Shown piece after piece: positions 1-17,700 of a DNA stretch of 64,000 nucleotides (positions are counted from its first letter, which is position 1; the number at the start of each line of letters is the position of its first letter). The notes under the pieces are model-generated. The model did not search any database. It worked only from the letters and a program-made list of their open reading frames with translations, and was not told the DNA's origin. This DNA is from Xestospongia muta (lineage: Eukaryota; Porifera; Demospongiae; Haplosclerida; Petrosiidae): NCBI GenBank assembly GCA_963693285.1, contig OY848931.1, positions 2,110,644-2,174,643 of the forward strand. The letters are read 5' to 3'. The translations under genes and the position numbers were made by a program.

Positions 1-1822
1 TACAGAAGCCATGGTACCATCAAATAATCTTAGGATTATTTTTACAATTGTAAACTTGTTCTGAAATTAAATTCATTTGTTTTTAAGGCGTGTGTTATTG
101 TTCTTGATTGTTATGCCATATTGTAGGACAATAAAGACTAACATTATTAGTATTATACAGGAATTGGAGTAGCATTGTTTGTGTATTATGTATAGAGCTA
201 CTAGAAGTGAATGGATAGTGCACAGATAGCAGTGGCTGTATTATATATATTCCAAGTGTCATTAGATTTTTAACAAAGAGTAACTATAAATGTGTCTACT
301 ATAAATTAGTACCATTCCCAGTATCTTATTTGGCCAGGCTCTTTCATAGAACATTGTAGTATATAATTGTTGTACTCAGTAGACAAGTCTGGCTTGCCAA
401 GACTAAATTTCATCTTAGTACCCAGACCCATTCCTAGAATATTGTACTATGTAAATGTTGTTGCCAGCCAAAGCCTGGTGAGCCAATACTACAGTTTACA
501 AACCTGAGTATATACTTGATATATTCAATTGAGCAATATAGACAATATGGACAAAGTAAGACATGTGTCACTGGTTGTGATTCACTTATAAAAATCAATT
601 ATAAATAACTTTGTTGAAGATATTGTCTTATGACTACATTAGCCATTTATTTTAATGTGGTTTGAATTTCCTTCACACAACCACCTGCAATACTTTTCTT
701 AAATTGCAAATTCCTTGTACATTTCTAACTATATTGCAGCAATACACTTTACATCACATTGTAGTTAAATAATAGAATCTATGATGAGTATGGTCACATA
801 TTGTGTTTTGCCCCACAATATGGTTGACTAATTAACAGCATGGTTTCAAATCATATGAATAAATTAAAACTGAAAAAGTGTATTTGATTTTTTTTTAAAT
901 TGCATTTGTATTTAGCCACAATTGTGTACCTCAAGCAATGAATGTATATTTGAACTATGACGTCATTATTATCTTATATACATTATAATTTCATTTCTCT
1001 TTAGAAAAGATATGTTAATAAACTGTCAGAATGTTTTAGCTACTAACATACAAATTAAATTGTTGTGACAACATAACTTAAACTTCATTCTCACTATCCA
1101 TGTTAGCTATTCACTAATACTCAGACACCTTTATTAGGAGAGGACAGGTTCATTGATAATTAGTGTTAACTGTTGCTAAGTTTACAAAGGTGTGAAATTA
1201 ACATGACTCACACACACATACACACACACATATATATACTAAGAATGTTGTGTAGCATCCTGTTGTGAGAAAAGACTTGTAGTTGACCTGTTGACACATG
1301 TTTCTTGGGCAAATGGAGCAGTATTAGTTATAGTAACTGACATTACATGTACTGGCAGTGAGATTATTTGTGTTGTGGTGACACCAGCTGCTCAATAATT
1401 GTCTACTACCACCTGGTTCTGTAAAGAAGGCTCTTTTGGCTCTTTGACTTTGTTCTGGTTACTTATCCCTCCTTTTCATTAGTTGGTTCTAAATAACAAA
1501 TTTCTGGCTGCTTGTGGGTTTATTTCAATAGAGAGAGAAATAAAGAGAAATCTTTATATTATTTTCAGTGATTCTGGGCAGAATTGAGAAGTTTCTATTG
1601 ACAAATGGAGTGTTAATGGTATAGATGTTTAAGCAAGCTAACTGTGTATAAAAAACCTGCTCTGCTCATTGTCAACAACCATGATGAATTTAAATTTAAG
1701 TATTTATTGTAGTTTGTTGAATCTTGCTGCTGACAGATATGTGAGTGTCAGTTAGATCACTGTGGCACTGGTTATAATAGTAGTGATTTAAATGGTTTTA
1801 ATGGTGTATTGTGTTCATTTAG
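1..1822 (+). other. CLASP intronic/upstream sequence, no exon recognised
   Basis: AT-rich sequence without a convincing open frame. It ends in a splice acceptor at 1821-1822 directly before the first recognisable CLASP exon, so at least its 3' part is intron. A short CA-rich run lies at about 1208-1232. The N-terminal CLASP exons (TOG1, TOG2) are expected further 5', outside the window. Confidence 0.5.
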
Positions 1823-4976
<3,154 letters not shown>

Positions 4977-5717
4977 CCACACCCCTTTATTAACAGCAAA
5001 TTGTTCTACTGATTAATTTTTTTGGTGGCAGGCAGTCCACACAAAAATAATCATTTATTTTAACTCCATAAAATCAACTGTGCTTGCTATAGAGAACTTT
5101 GCCCCTTCGTTTAAATGTATACCTAGTTAGATGTTATGTAAAATTGCCATCTTTAATTACTATTTATCCTTTACTTAATGTACATCATTTGATGAATTCT
5201 TCTATTTTTCTCTATCTACAACTACATCACACTCTCATCACAAGTATAATGTACTGTTTATTAGTGTGCTAATATTGTGTAGTGTTATTGTTTGTTGTTT
5301 TCTTTGTACATATAGATGTTTAAAGTGTTCTCTGTAAATGATTTTTGTTCTATGAAACATTAGCACTGTTAGTTTTGTCTAGTAGGTCAATCAGCAAACT
5401 GCAGCAGTCACTGCTAAAAAATGATTCATATGCTACCAATAACCACATACCTCTCCCATCTCTGTTAATCAAAATAACTTCGTGTACAACTAGCACTAGC
5501 TACATTTACTGAATTCTGCTGTCAAATTTTTTGATATTTCCTTATTTTAGACAGAAAAACTATTAAAACAATAATATAATTAACAATCACACAGTCTATT
5601 TTTTGAAATTTACAATCTAAAATAAAATCTTGAGGGAACAAAAAGTATTATCTATTTGTACATGATTATAGCAATTCTAAAATGGGTCAGTAAACAAATT
5701 AAATAATTGGTTCAATT
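4977..5717. other. Convergent intergenic region, CLASP 3'UTR and giant-gene 3'UTR
   Basis: The 741 bp lie between two converging stop codons. No ORF of note. The stretch 5,296-5,400 is repeated with small changes at 39,209-39,295, beside CLASP pseudogene fragments, consistent with a CLASP 3'UTR piece carried along in a duplication. I could not pick a confident polyadenylation signal for either gene. Confidence 0.6.
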
Positions 5718-8700
5718 TTATGGCGTAGCAATTTGACATGTAACTTTACAGTCAAATTTACCACAATCACAGAAGGCATCTACACTTCCTTTGAACGAAA
5801 TGTTGTGTCCCAAATGGCAAGTTTGCATACATTGATAACAACAACCAGCTCTTGGATTAGTAAAGCAAGAGTGACAAAAGTAAAAAGGTTGCCTTAGATA
5901 TTGATTTCCAGTGAAGTAGTAGGTGCATACTTTGGCCTGGTGACGACTAATGCCACAGTGACAGATAAAATCTTCAGCATCATGATGAGGGACTAATTTA
6001 TGTTCAGAATGGCATTCATTAGCACATACTTCACAACAACCAATTCTTGATTCTTTACCCCAGCAGGACAGGCATTCATACCATTTCTGATTCCTGGGAG
6101 CACTTCCATATTGATCATAGGTACATTTGGGTCCGATCTTACAAGTTATGGCACAGCACTCTAAGCCACAGTCACAAAATGCATTTCTCATTCCACTGTC
6201 TTCTACATTGTGACCTCTGTGACAATTCTCAACACAGGCACTACAACATCCCTTCGTACTTTCAGTAAAACAGGTATGACATCGATAGAACCACTGGTTG
6301 ACATATTCTTTCTTTGTGGTAGTGTACGTACATACAGCATCAACACTGTACTTTGGTGTTACTTTGTGACTGTTGGCACCACAGTCACAGAAAAAGTCTC
6401 CTGATTCATGAGATACTAAGTTATGTCCTGAATGGCATTCTTCGGCACATACTACACAGCACCCATACCCTGATCCTTCATCCCAACAAGACAGGCATTC
6501 ATACCATTTCTGATTCCTGTGAGCACTTCCATATTGATCATAGGTGCATTTGGGTCCGATCTTACAAGGTGTGTCACAGTACTCTAGGCCACAGTCACAG
6601 AATGCATTTATTATCCCACTGTATTCCACATTGTGACCTTTGTGACAGTTCTCAATACAGGCACTGCAACACCCCTCGTTACTTTCAGAGAAACAGGTGT
6701 GACATCGATAAAATGGCTGGTTAATGTATCCTTTCTTTGTTGTAGTATAGGTACACACAGCATTAACACTATACTTTGGTGTTACTTTGTGACTGTTAGT
6801 ACCACAGTTGCAGACAAAATCTCCTGATTCATGAGTTACTAATTTATGTCCTGAATGGCACTCTTCAGCACATACTACACAGCACCCATACCCTGATCCT
6901 TCATCCCAACAAGACAGGCATTCATACCATTTCTGATTCCTGTGAGCACTTCCATATTGATCATAGGTGCATTTGGGTCCGATCTTACAAGGTGTGTCAC
7001 AGTACTCTAGGCCACAGTCACAGAATGCATTTATTATCCCACTGTATTCCACATTGTGACCTTTGTGACAGTTCTCAATACAGGCACTGCAACACCCCTC
7101 GTTACTTTCAGAGAAACAGGTGTGACATCGATAAAATGGCTGGTTAATGTATCCTTTCTTTGTTGTAGTATAGGTACACACAGCATTAACACTATACTTT
7201 GGTGTTACTTTGTGACTGTTAGTACCACAGTTGCAGACAAAATCTCCTGATTCATGAGTTACTAATTTATGTCCTGAATGGCACTCTTCAGCACATACTA
7301 CACAGCACCCATACCCTGATCCTTCATCCCAACAGGACAGGCATTCATACCATTTCTGATTCCTGGGAGCACTTCCATATTGATCATAGGTGCATTTGGG
7401 TCCGATCTTACAAGTTACGGCACAGCACTCTAGGCCACAGTCACAGAATGCATTTATTATCCCACTGTATTCTACATTGTGACCTTTGTGACAGTTCTCA
7501 ATACAGGCACTGCAACACCCCTCGTTACTTTCAGAGAAACAGGTGTGACATCGATAAAACAGCTGGTCAATGTATCCTTTCTTTGTTGTAGTATAGGTAC
7601 ATACAGCATTAACACTATACTTTGGTGTTAGTTTGTGACTGTTAGTACCACAGTTGCAGACAAAATCTCCTGATTCACGAGTTACTAACTTATGTCCTGA
7701 ATGGCATTCTTCAGCACAAACTACACAGCACCCATACCCTGATCCTTCATCCCAACAGGACAGGCATTCATACCATTTCTGATTCCTGGCAGTGCTTCCA
7801 TATTGATCATAGGTGCATTTGGACCCAAACATACAAGGTATGGCACAGTACATTAGGCCACAGTCACAGAATGCACTTGATATTCCACTGTATTCCACAT
7901 TGTGACCTTTGTGACATTTTTGTATGCATGCAGTACAACAATGTGTGTTTTTGCAGGTATGGCAATTGTAAATGTGCTGTTTAATAATATTGGTTTTTAT
8001 AGAACTATATGTACAGGTAGTACCACTTGTTGCCATAGCACTCAAGTGAGATGCTGAATGATTGTTCAAACCACAGTCACATGAAAACTCCTTTGCTTCA
8101 TTTAGTACTAGTTCATGTCCTGAGTGACATTCTTTAGCACAGAGTTTACAACAGCCAAAATCAGATGTATTTGGCCAGCATGTTTGACATGAATACCACT
8201 CTTGTAGCTTTAAGGTATTGCCATATTGGTCATAAGCGCATCGCTTTGTTTTGTGGTTATTTTCACCACAATCGCAGATGAAATCTGTGGAATCAAGAGG
8301 CACTAAACTATGTCCCAGGTGGCATTCATTAGCACATATTTCACAACAGCTAAATTTGGATGTCTCTTGCCTACATGTGAAACATTCAAATCCTCTCATT
8401 TTGGACATGCTAGATTGTTCATCATGTTCATCAAAAGAACATTTATGACCAATTTTACAGTTATTCTCACACTCTTTGAGACCACAGTCACAAAATCCAT
8501 TAAAAATACCACAATACAGTATGTTATGGCTAGTGTGACAGCTTCGAATGCAGGAGACACAGCAACTTTCAGTAGAACAATCAACACAACGATAGAATGG
8601 TTGCTTAACATGTGCTGTCTTCATTAAAGAATATGTACAAACTCCATTACAGGTCATTTTGTCTGTGTAAGGAAAGAATAATCATGTATAATGACATACT

Positions 8701-11700
8701 AAGATATTGTTCCAAAATTAGTAAATGATATACATGTACAATAAAACTCACCTCCTTTTGTGCCTCTTTTAATGATCTCAACTGACAATAATTCTAATTC
8801 TTTACTAAGTTGCTGCACAGAGATCTCACTTGAAGAATATCCACAAAGCACTTGTTGACTTAAAGATTTAAAATCAAAAATTTGAATCTCCCCTGTTTCA
8901 ACCTCTAATGCAACTTGATGCTCCCAAATCTTTTCTTGACATTTGTCTGGAGTTAAGTTTACATATTCTACAATGTTCTTGCTTGTGCATTTAATGAATA
9001 CTTTGAGAGAAGAGGCAGAGTGAAGCTTAGATTTGATTGAGCCAAGATTAAGTTGAAATTTCATTTTGTTTTCATACATTGATAAATGATGGTTATAGAC
9101 AGATATTGGTAAAGCAGGATCGCTAACATCAACAAGTTCAACCTGGTATTGATAATCCTTTCTTTCTTCTAAAATGACTTGGATAGTGTTATCTTCTTTT
9201 TGGTAGTTCATCTCCATTGCCAAGAACTCAATTTTAGTTTCTCTGCTAGGGCTAGAAATACAATTAGGACCCATAGCAGTTATCTGGACAATGTACTCTC
9301 TTCTGTTAAGACTTTTCATGTCATTTTCACTCAAAAAGTATACTGAAGGTAAATAATCAGTACACTTGACAATACTGTGAGATGGATAGCGTTTCTCAGC
9401 AAGTAAGGCTAAAAGATCTTTGTCATCAACAGTTATGATCTTTGTTAGAATTGGCACTTGGTTTGCTTCATCATAGAACTCAATCTTGTAGGCCTGTGCA
9501 TGTGGGACTTGCGTCCAGATTACGATGAGAGTTCCAACTTCCAATGAATAGAAGACATTCAATGCTTTTAGAGTTGGAAGTAGATTTATTTCATTGGAAA
9601 GTAGGGGATCACTATCCAGGGTGTTTTCATCACCTTTTGCAATGACCATGCTCTCAAGGCAGATAAGTTCTTCCACAAATTTTTTTCTTACTTGCTCAAG
9701 AGGAAATTTGTGGCATAAAACAACTTCTTCACCATCTCCACACAGCTGGTAATTTGTTAGATCAAGAGAATGTTCCATAAGATACACTGGAGTCTTCCCA
9801 TCTGGAGTGCATTTCAAAATTACAGACAACCCTGACTTAAATTTGTCAATAGATTTCAGTGGTAACGTCATTTTTGCTTCCAAGTTTTCATTAAGTAAAC
9901 ATGACAACTGTGAAAGGTGTTCTTGGTTGAATAATTGCATACATTCATGATACACACTACTAGTTCCTTCAGATGAAATGGAGAGAGCTCTTATTTGGTA
10001 TGGACTTTCATAGTCAGCTAGTGAATCAGGGAGTTTGAGAGAAAAGCTAATATTGTCATTATCAGGATGGGATAGTAATTGATGGTTCAAAACTCTTTTG
10101 GTTGTGTCTACTATTTCAACAAGGTATTCAGCAGCATTTTCAACTGTTTGAATCTCACCAAATATGCACCTTTTAAGACAATTGTTGTAAGTATGTAAAA
10201 TTACAGGAGGATGAAGATCTTGACAATGATTAATTTCTTTGAAGAACTCACAGTGAAGTATCTTGCCAAGAAGGGTAACTTCCGTTCTCACAAGTTCAGT
10301 ACCAGTACGTAAACGGAAACGACTCATTTCTTGTTCATCAGTTGGAATGATATCATTATTAAATTCAGGCTGGACAGTCATTCTAACACAGGCTTTAATG
10401 GAAACCTTAATAGAGATTGCCCTTGAAACTACTTTTGAGAAATTCTCATCTTTTATAACAAGTGGGTCATTACTAGCTATCCTCCTTATATATTTGAGCT
10501 GTAATTCATTTTCAAAAAAATTGCCTTTAGAAACTACAGTAGCAACAATGGTCACTATGTAATCAACTTTACCTTCTTCTTTCTCAGTGACTTCATCGTT
10601 CATTTTCCAACTTAATGAAATATTGTTGTTTGAGTCAAGTTTCATATCAAGTTCCTTTACAGACAATAGTTCAGATACTTCTTGCTGAGCTAGGCTGCTG
10701 ATTTCATCTATATGAACTATATCTCTCATCATTTGGTCTACTTCAGGAGTGACATCATCTCCATCACAAGCGGAGCACATGTCCTTTATAAACTGTTCTA
10801 TACCAATTACTGCAGCATATGGTCCAAACAACTCTGCAAATGGAGGTACTTTGTTTGAATGCTCAATTGGTTCACACTCCCATTTTCCACTCTCCTTATC
10901 AAAATATAGCTTCCCTCCAATAATGCTAGCTGCAATACCATGATCACTTTCAACTTTAATGCAATTAAAAATGCACCGAAAAAAGCTCCCGATAGCTTTC
11001 CCTGCTTTTACAACTCCTTTTGCCACCATTTTAGCATCTTCAATGACAGCTTTTCCAGCATCAACGACACCTCTTACAGCACTTTTAACAATATTTCCAG
11101 GAATTTTGATTAGTTCATATCTGACCACATTCCAAAGTGTTTCAAAAATTACAGCATAATTTTCTTTTGCAATTTTAAGAAGAAACTGTGACCAACTATC
11201 TGCCAGAAACCCTGTTGGAATTCGTATGCGAATAGGAATTTCCAATGCTTCAATTTCAAAACCTAAAAACATTACTCCAAGTACAATAGTGAAGTTACAT
11301 ATCATCAGATATCTGTCTGGATCTGGATTCTCATCAGTACTAAATCTTACTTTAACTGTAGGAGTTGGCCTTAGACTTTTGACAAGCCTATATAAGAATA
11401 TAGCATATTTTTTAATACAACCCAGGAATTCACCAAACAATTCAAAAGGATCAAGTCCAAGTTCTAACTTAACAACTCGAAAGTCCTTTTTTCTCCATCT
11501 TACAGTAATTGATGGCTGGAAAAATTTTACAAGGCAAAGTTTTGGAGAACCTTCGAAGTAAGTTCGTCCACGGCGTCCACGTTCTTTCTTCTTGATCATT
11601 GACAATGTGCCCTGCAAAAATGGCCATCCAAATAGCTCTATACCGACTTCAAATCTGGTACATCCTTTCTCGTGGACTATTGCTGGTCCTTTTTTAAAAT

Positions 11701-14700
11701 CAAGATCTGTGAACTTCACAAAAGCAACTTTTATTTTTTCACATGTATATCCTTTTATCCACTCTAGCTTACGCTTCTTACTAAAATGAGCATGGACTGA
11801 GAACACTTTGTCTAAGGAGAAAATAGAAGCTGTCACGTTAAGGTCATATCCCTCTTTATACTTTTCCCCTGAATCAGTGAAACTTTTAGAAGCAAAATAG
11901 AGTGTGCTCTCCTTCTTTAAAACAAGATCAAGTGATTCCAGATCTTCTGATTCTATGTTAACAGCTTTTAGAAGACTACATACAGATATTTCTTCAGATA
12001 ATGTTATTTTCAAAAGTGTTAGTTTTGTAGCTTCAAAATGTAGCAGACAATTAAAGCAGATGTTTGCTTTTAAGTCAAGCAGTCCTGTAATTTTGACTTC
12101 TGGTTTCTTTTTTTTCTTAAAAATTCCTTCAACTTTAAGGTTTCTTACAGTTCCTTTGATCTTGTTTTTCTTCAATCCATGTATAGAATCACTTTCAAGT
12201 CCTTTAGCTGTGAGAGTTGCTCCATCATTATGTATTTCAAGTTCAGCATCAACACAAAGTCTGCCACTGCCTACTGCTATAGAAACCTTTCCTTTTGCTG
12301 ACAAGTGCTGCTTCCCTTTTTCCCATGTATAGAGGAACATAAGATTGTTTACTTTAATGTCATCATTTTCTGTCAACAACCATTCTGACAGATGGCCACA
12401 GAATATCAACTTTGGCTTTGCATTCTTCAAGTTTCCTTTGCTGATACTAACACCAATTTGTATCTCATTCAGAGATGAAGTGTCAGTGATTTCTTTCAAT
12501 CCATGGAAAAAGCTTTTTTCAGAGAAGGAAAGAGCTCCTGTTAGAATTACACCTGAACCTTCTATAGATGATGTTTCTAGTAAATCTAAATGAGAAGATG
12601 AATATAAATTGAGAGAAGGTAGAGATGTCTTGTCCTTATGACTTTCTAAAGTCTTTTGAAAGATGTCAGCAATTTTATCATTCAAGGTCTTAAGTGAACA
12701 CTCAGGGAGAGAATAAACAAGAAGTTCTGGTGACTTAATTTGTATTAAGTTGTCAATTTCAGTGAACATGCCAGTATCAGATAGGCTTGAGAACTTGAAG
12801 TTCTTAACTTGAACGGATAAGACAAAGTTTGGATCTTTGTTTGTTCCCCTTTCAATGAACATACTTCCTGATCCCAAGCCCTCAATACTACCATCTATCA
12901 ACATACAAGGTTTTGACATGTTGAAAGCTACTTTGGCTGATGTTAGGGATAACGTACGTATGTTGGTAGGTGCAAGATCAGTAAACTCAGTAGTACTTTT
13001 ATTGCCAAATTTTACAGCACTGGAAAGAGGTAGATCAGATTCGAGTGTTCCAATGATAACACTTTCTTCTGAAATGTACATTTCACCCTTTATCTGAAAG
13101 CTATTGAAGGAAACTAAACAACTTAGGTAAAAGGACTGACTATCTTTTTCCCATATGTACTGGGCAACTGCTTTGTTGATGTGGATGTCTTTAGTAAGAG
13201 AAAAGTCAGCAACATCACCATATAATTCAAGTTTTGGTGTTTTGTCGTTTTTCTCTTTAGTAACACTAATTCCAAATTTCATGTCAATCAATGGAGTCCC
13301 TGTTACCTCTTGTAATTTACTAAGAGGACTATGCTTCATAATATCGACGTGACAGAATAAGAATAAGCCAAATGAATCTGAAGGTAGTGAAACTTCGGGG
13401 TCTGCAAAAGTATTTAAGGATGGAGGGTTTAATAAATCCGGGAAAGATTTTGAGATATTTTTGATAACACCCTTAGCAGATGAATTCTGCAAGCAATACA
13501 TTAACATTTCGGCAGATTTTATTTTCAGTAAGCTGTCTACTTGTGTAAGAGTGTCACTTAGACTTGAAAATTGAAATCCTTTATCAAGTGACAGAGACAA
13601 TGCAAACCCTTTACTATTCAGGTCAATGAACAAACCACCAGTTCCTAAATTAGTAACACAACCTTTCACAAATACAGTAGACTTTGTTGTGTTCATCAGA
13701 ATTGAAGCAGACTCAAATGAAAATTCATGTTTATCAAACAAATCGAATGCATCTTTATCAAGAAGAGCATCAGTTATAGTAGTCAAATTAACATGTGAAG
13801 TGATATGACCTTTAAAGAAGGAATCACACTCACTATCAGATAGCAACATTGCCCCTTCAGCAGTCACTCCAACTTCTTCAAAGGACACACTAAAATAGAG
13901 ATTTAAGGAAGCATTTGACTCTTTTTTGTTATAGTTAAACATAGCCTTCTCAACAGTAATTGAGCCAAGGGACAACTGTGACACTTCACCACAGATTTCC
14001 ATGGTCATCTCTTTTTCATCAGTATTTAGCCACATACCAACATCAATGGTTTCGCTAGACTCAGTAACATCAGACAGTCGTTTGAGGAGGCCACTTTCAG
14101 CTTTCACTAGGACTTTACCAATAAATAGGAGGCCAGAACATTCCTTTGAAACATTAGTTGTCATATTTTTTGGTACCTTAAAATCAGAGAAGGCCTTCAA
14201 AGACACAACTTGCTTGTCTTCACTATCAGAATGAGACTTGTGAGCTTCTATAGCACTAGTGAACAAAGTGGTCAGTAATTTGTCCATGTGGTTGAAGGTT
14301 TTGTTTGGAAGAGAGAATGCTAGAAGATGAGCGTTCTTGACATCTAAAAGCTTGTCGATTTCTGAGAGGTTATCAGAGAGGTGTTCAAACTTAAAATTGT
14401 CCTCAAGTTGAACTGAAAGAGCATATCCTGCCTTCCTTTTGTCTCCTCTCTCATAGAACAGACTTCCCGATCCTAGATTGGAGATTTTCCCTTCTACTAA
14501 CAAACATTCTTTTGTGATGTTAAATGCCATTGAGACTTCCAAGGCTGCCCCAAAGGACATGCTGTGTTCAGGAGTGGGTTTTACCAGCTCCTGATGTGAA
14601 ATAGTGCCAACAATGCTAGAGAGATTAAGATCTGATGAAAGCTTCCCAATGACAATGGAGTCTTGGTCTTTGTCCTCACACAGTGACATTGTTCCTTCTC

Positions 14701-17700
14701 CAGTAACTCCAATCTCTTTGAAGGACACACTAAAGTAGAGATTTAACGAAGTACCTGACTCTTTTTTGCTGTAGTTGAATGTAGCCTTTTCAACAGTAAT
14801 TGAACCAAGTGTCAGCTTTGAGACTTCACCACAGATTTCGATGGTCATCTTATTTTTATCAGTATTTAGCCACATACCAACATCAATGGTTTCGCTAGAC
14901 TCAGTAACGTCAGACAGTCGTTTGAGGAGGCCACTTTCAGCTTTCACTAGGACTTTACCAATAAATAGGAGGCCAGAACATTCCTTTGAAACATCAGTTG
15001 TCATATTTTCTGGTGCCTTAAAATCAGAGAAAGCGTTTAAAGAAACAACTTGCTTGTCTTCACTATCAGAATGAGACTTGTGAGCTTCTATAGCATTTGT
15101 GAACAGAGTGGTCAGTAATTCGTCGATGTGGTTGAAGGTTTTGTTTGGAAGAGAGAATGCTAGAAGACGAGCATACTTGATATCTAAAAGCTTGTCGATT
15201 TCTGAGAGGTTATCAGAGAGGTGTTTAAACTTAAAATTGTCCTCAAGTTGAACTGAAAGAGCATATCCTGCCTTGCTTTTGTCTCCTCTCTCATAGAACA
15301 GACTTCCCGATCCTAGATTGGAGATTTTGCCTTCCACTAACAAACATTCTTTTGTGATGTTAAATGCCATTGAGACTTCCAAGGCTGCCCCAAAAGACAT
15401 GCTGTGTTCAGGAGTGGGTTTTACCAGCTCCTGATGTGAAATAGTGCCAACAATGCTAGAGAGATTAAGATCTGATGAAAGCTTCCCAATGACAATGGAG
15501 TCTTGGTCTTTGTCCTCACACAGTGACATTGTTCCTTCTCCGGTAACTCCAATTTCTCTGAAGGACACACTAAAGTAGAGATTTAACAAAGTAACTGACT
15601 CTTTTTTGCTGTAATTAAATGTAGCCTTTTCAACAGTAATTGAGCCAAGTGTCAGCTTCGAGACTTTACCACAGATTTCGATGGTCATCTCTTTTTCATC
15701 AGTATTTAGCCACATACCAACATCAATGGTTTCGCTAGACTCAGTAACGTCAGACAGTCGTTTGAGGAGGCCACTTTCAGCTTTCACTAGAACTTTACCA
15801 ATAAATAGGAGGCCAGAACATTCCTTAGAAACATCAGTTGTCATATTTTCTGGTACCTTAAAATCAGAGAAAGCGTTTAAAGAAACAACTTGCTTGTCTT
15901 CACTATCAGAATGAGACTTGTGAGCATCTATAGCATTTGTGAACAGAGTGGTCAGTAATTCGTCGATGTGGTTGAAGGTTTTGTTTGGAAGAGAGAATGC
16001 TAGAAGACGAGCATACTTGATATCTAAAAGCTTGTCGATTTCTGAGAGGTTATCAGAGAGGTGTTTAAACTTAAAATTGTCCTCAAGTTGAACTGAAAGA
16101 GCATATCCTGCCTTGCTTTTGTCTCCTCTCTCATAGAACAGACTTCCCGATCCTAGATTGGAGATTTTGCCTTCCACTAACAAACATTCTTTTGTGATGT
16201 TAAATGCCATTGAGACTTCCAAGGCTGCCCCAAAGGACATGCTGTGTTCAGGAGTGGGTTTTACCAGCTCCTGATGTGAAATAGTGCCAACAATGCTAGA
16301 GAGATTAAGATCTGATGAAAGCTTCCCAATGACAATGGAGTCTTGGTCTTTGTCCTCACACAGTGACATTGTTCCTTCTCCAGTAACTCCAATCTCTTTG
16401 AAGGACACACTAAAGTAGAGATTTAACGAAGTACCTGACTCTTTTTTGCTGTAGTTGAATGTAGCCTTTTCAACAGTAATTGAGCCAAGTGTCAGCTTTG
16501 AGACTTCACCACAGATTTCGATGGTCATCTCTTTTTCATCAGTATTTAGCCACATACCAACATCAATGGTTTCGCTAGACTCAGTAATGTCAGACAGTCG
16601 TTTGAGGAGGCCACTTTCAGCTTTCACTAGGACTTTACCAATAAATAGCAGGCCAGAACATTCCTTTGAAACATCAGTTGTCATATTTTCTGGTGCCTTA
16701 AAATCAGAGAAAGCGTTTAAAGAAACAACTTGCTTGTCTTCACTATCAGAATGAGACTTGTGAGCTTCTATAGCATTTGTGAACAGAGTGGTCAGTAATT
16801 CGTCGATGTGGTTGAAGGTTTTGTATGGAAGAGAGAATGCTAGAAGACGAGCATACTTGATATCTAAAAGCTTGTCGATTTCTGAGAGGTTATGAGAGAG
16901 GTGTTCAAACTTAAAATTGTCCTCAAGTTGAACTGAAAGAGCATATCCTGCCTTGCTTTTGTCTCCTCTCTCATAGAACAGACTTCCCGATCCTAGATTG
17001 GAGATTTTGCCTTCCACTAACAAGCATTCTTTTGTGATGTTAAATGCCATTGAGACTTCCAAAGCTGCCCCAAAGGACATGCTGTGTTCAGGTGTGGGTT
17101 TTACCAGCTCCTGATGTGAAATAGTGCCAACAATGCTAGAGAGATTAAGATCTGATGAAAGCTTCCCAATGACAATGGAGTCTTGGTCTTTGTCCTCACA
17201 CAGTGACATTGTTCCTTCTCCAGTAACTCCAATCTCTTTGAAGGACACACTAAAGTATAGATTTAACGAAGTACCTGACTCTTTTTTGCTGTAGTTGAAT
17301 GTAGCCTTTTCAACAGTAATTGAGCCAAGTGTCAGCTTTGAGACTTCACCACAGATTTCGATGGTCATCTCTTTTTCATCAGTATTTAGCCACATACCAA
17401 GATCAATGGTTTCGCTAGACTCAGTAACATCAGACAGTCGTTTGAAGAGGCCACTTTCAGCTTTCACTAGGACTTTACCAATAAATAGGAGGCCAGAACA
17501 TTCCTTAGAAACATCAGTTGTCATATTTTCTGGTACCTCATAATCAGAGAAGGCCTTTAAAGAAACAACTTGCTTGTCTTCACTATCAGAATGAGACTTG
17601 TGAGCTTCTATAGCACTTGTGAACAGAGTGGTCAGTAATTCGTCGATGTGGTTGAAGGTTTTGTTTGGAAGAGAGAATGCTAGAAGACGAGCATACTTGA

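Noticed and set aside
8655..8657. The UBR-box ORF as an independent gene starting at its own ATG
   Set aside because: Possible, but the 89-bp intron with strong donor and acceptor joins it in exact frame to the upstream exon, which otherwise reads only 17 more codons to a stop. Kept as an alternative until transcripts are seen.
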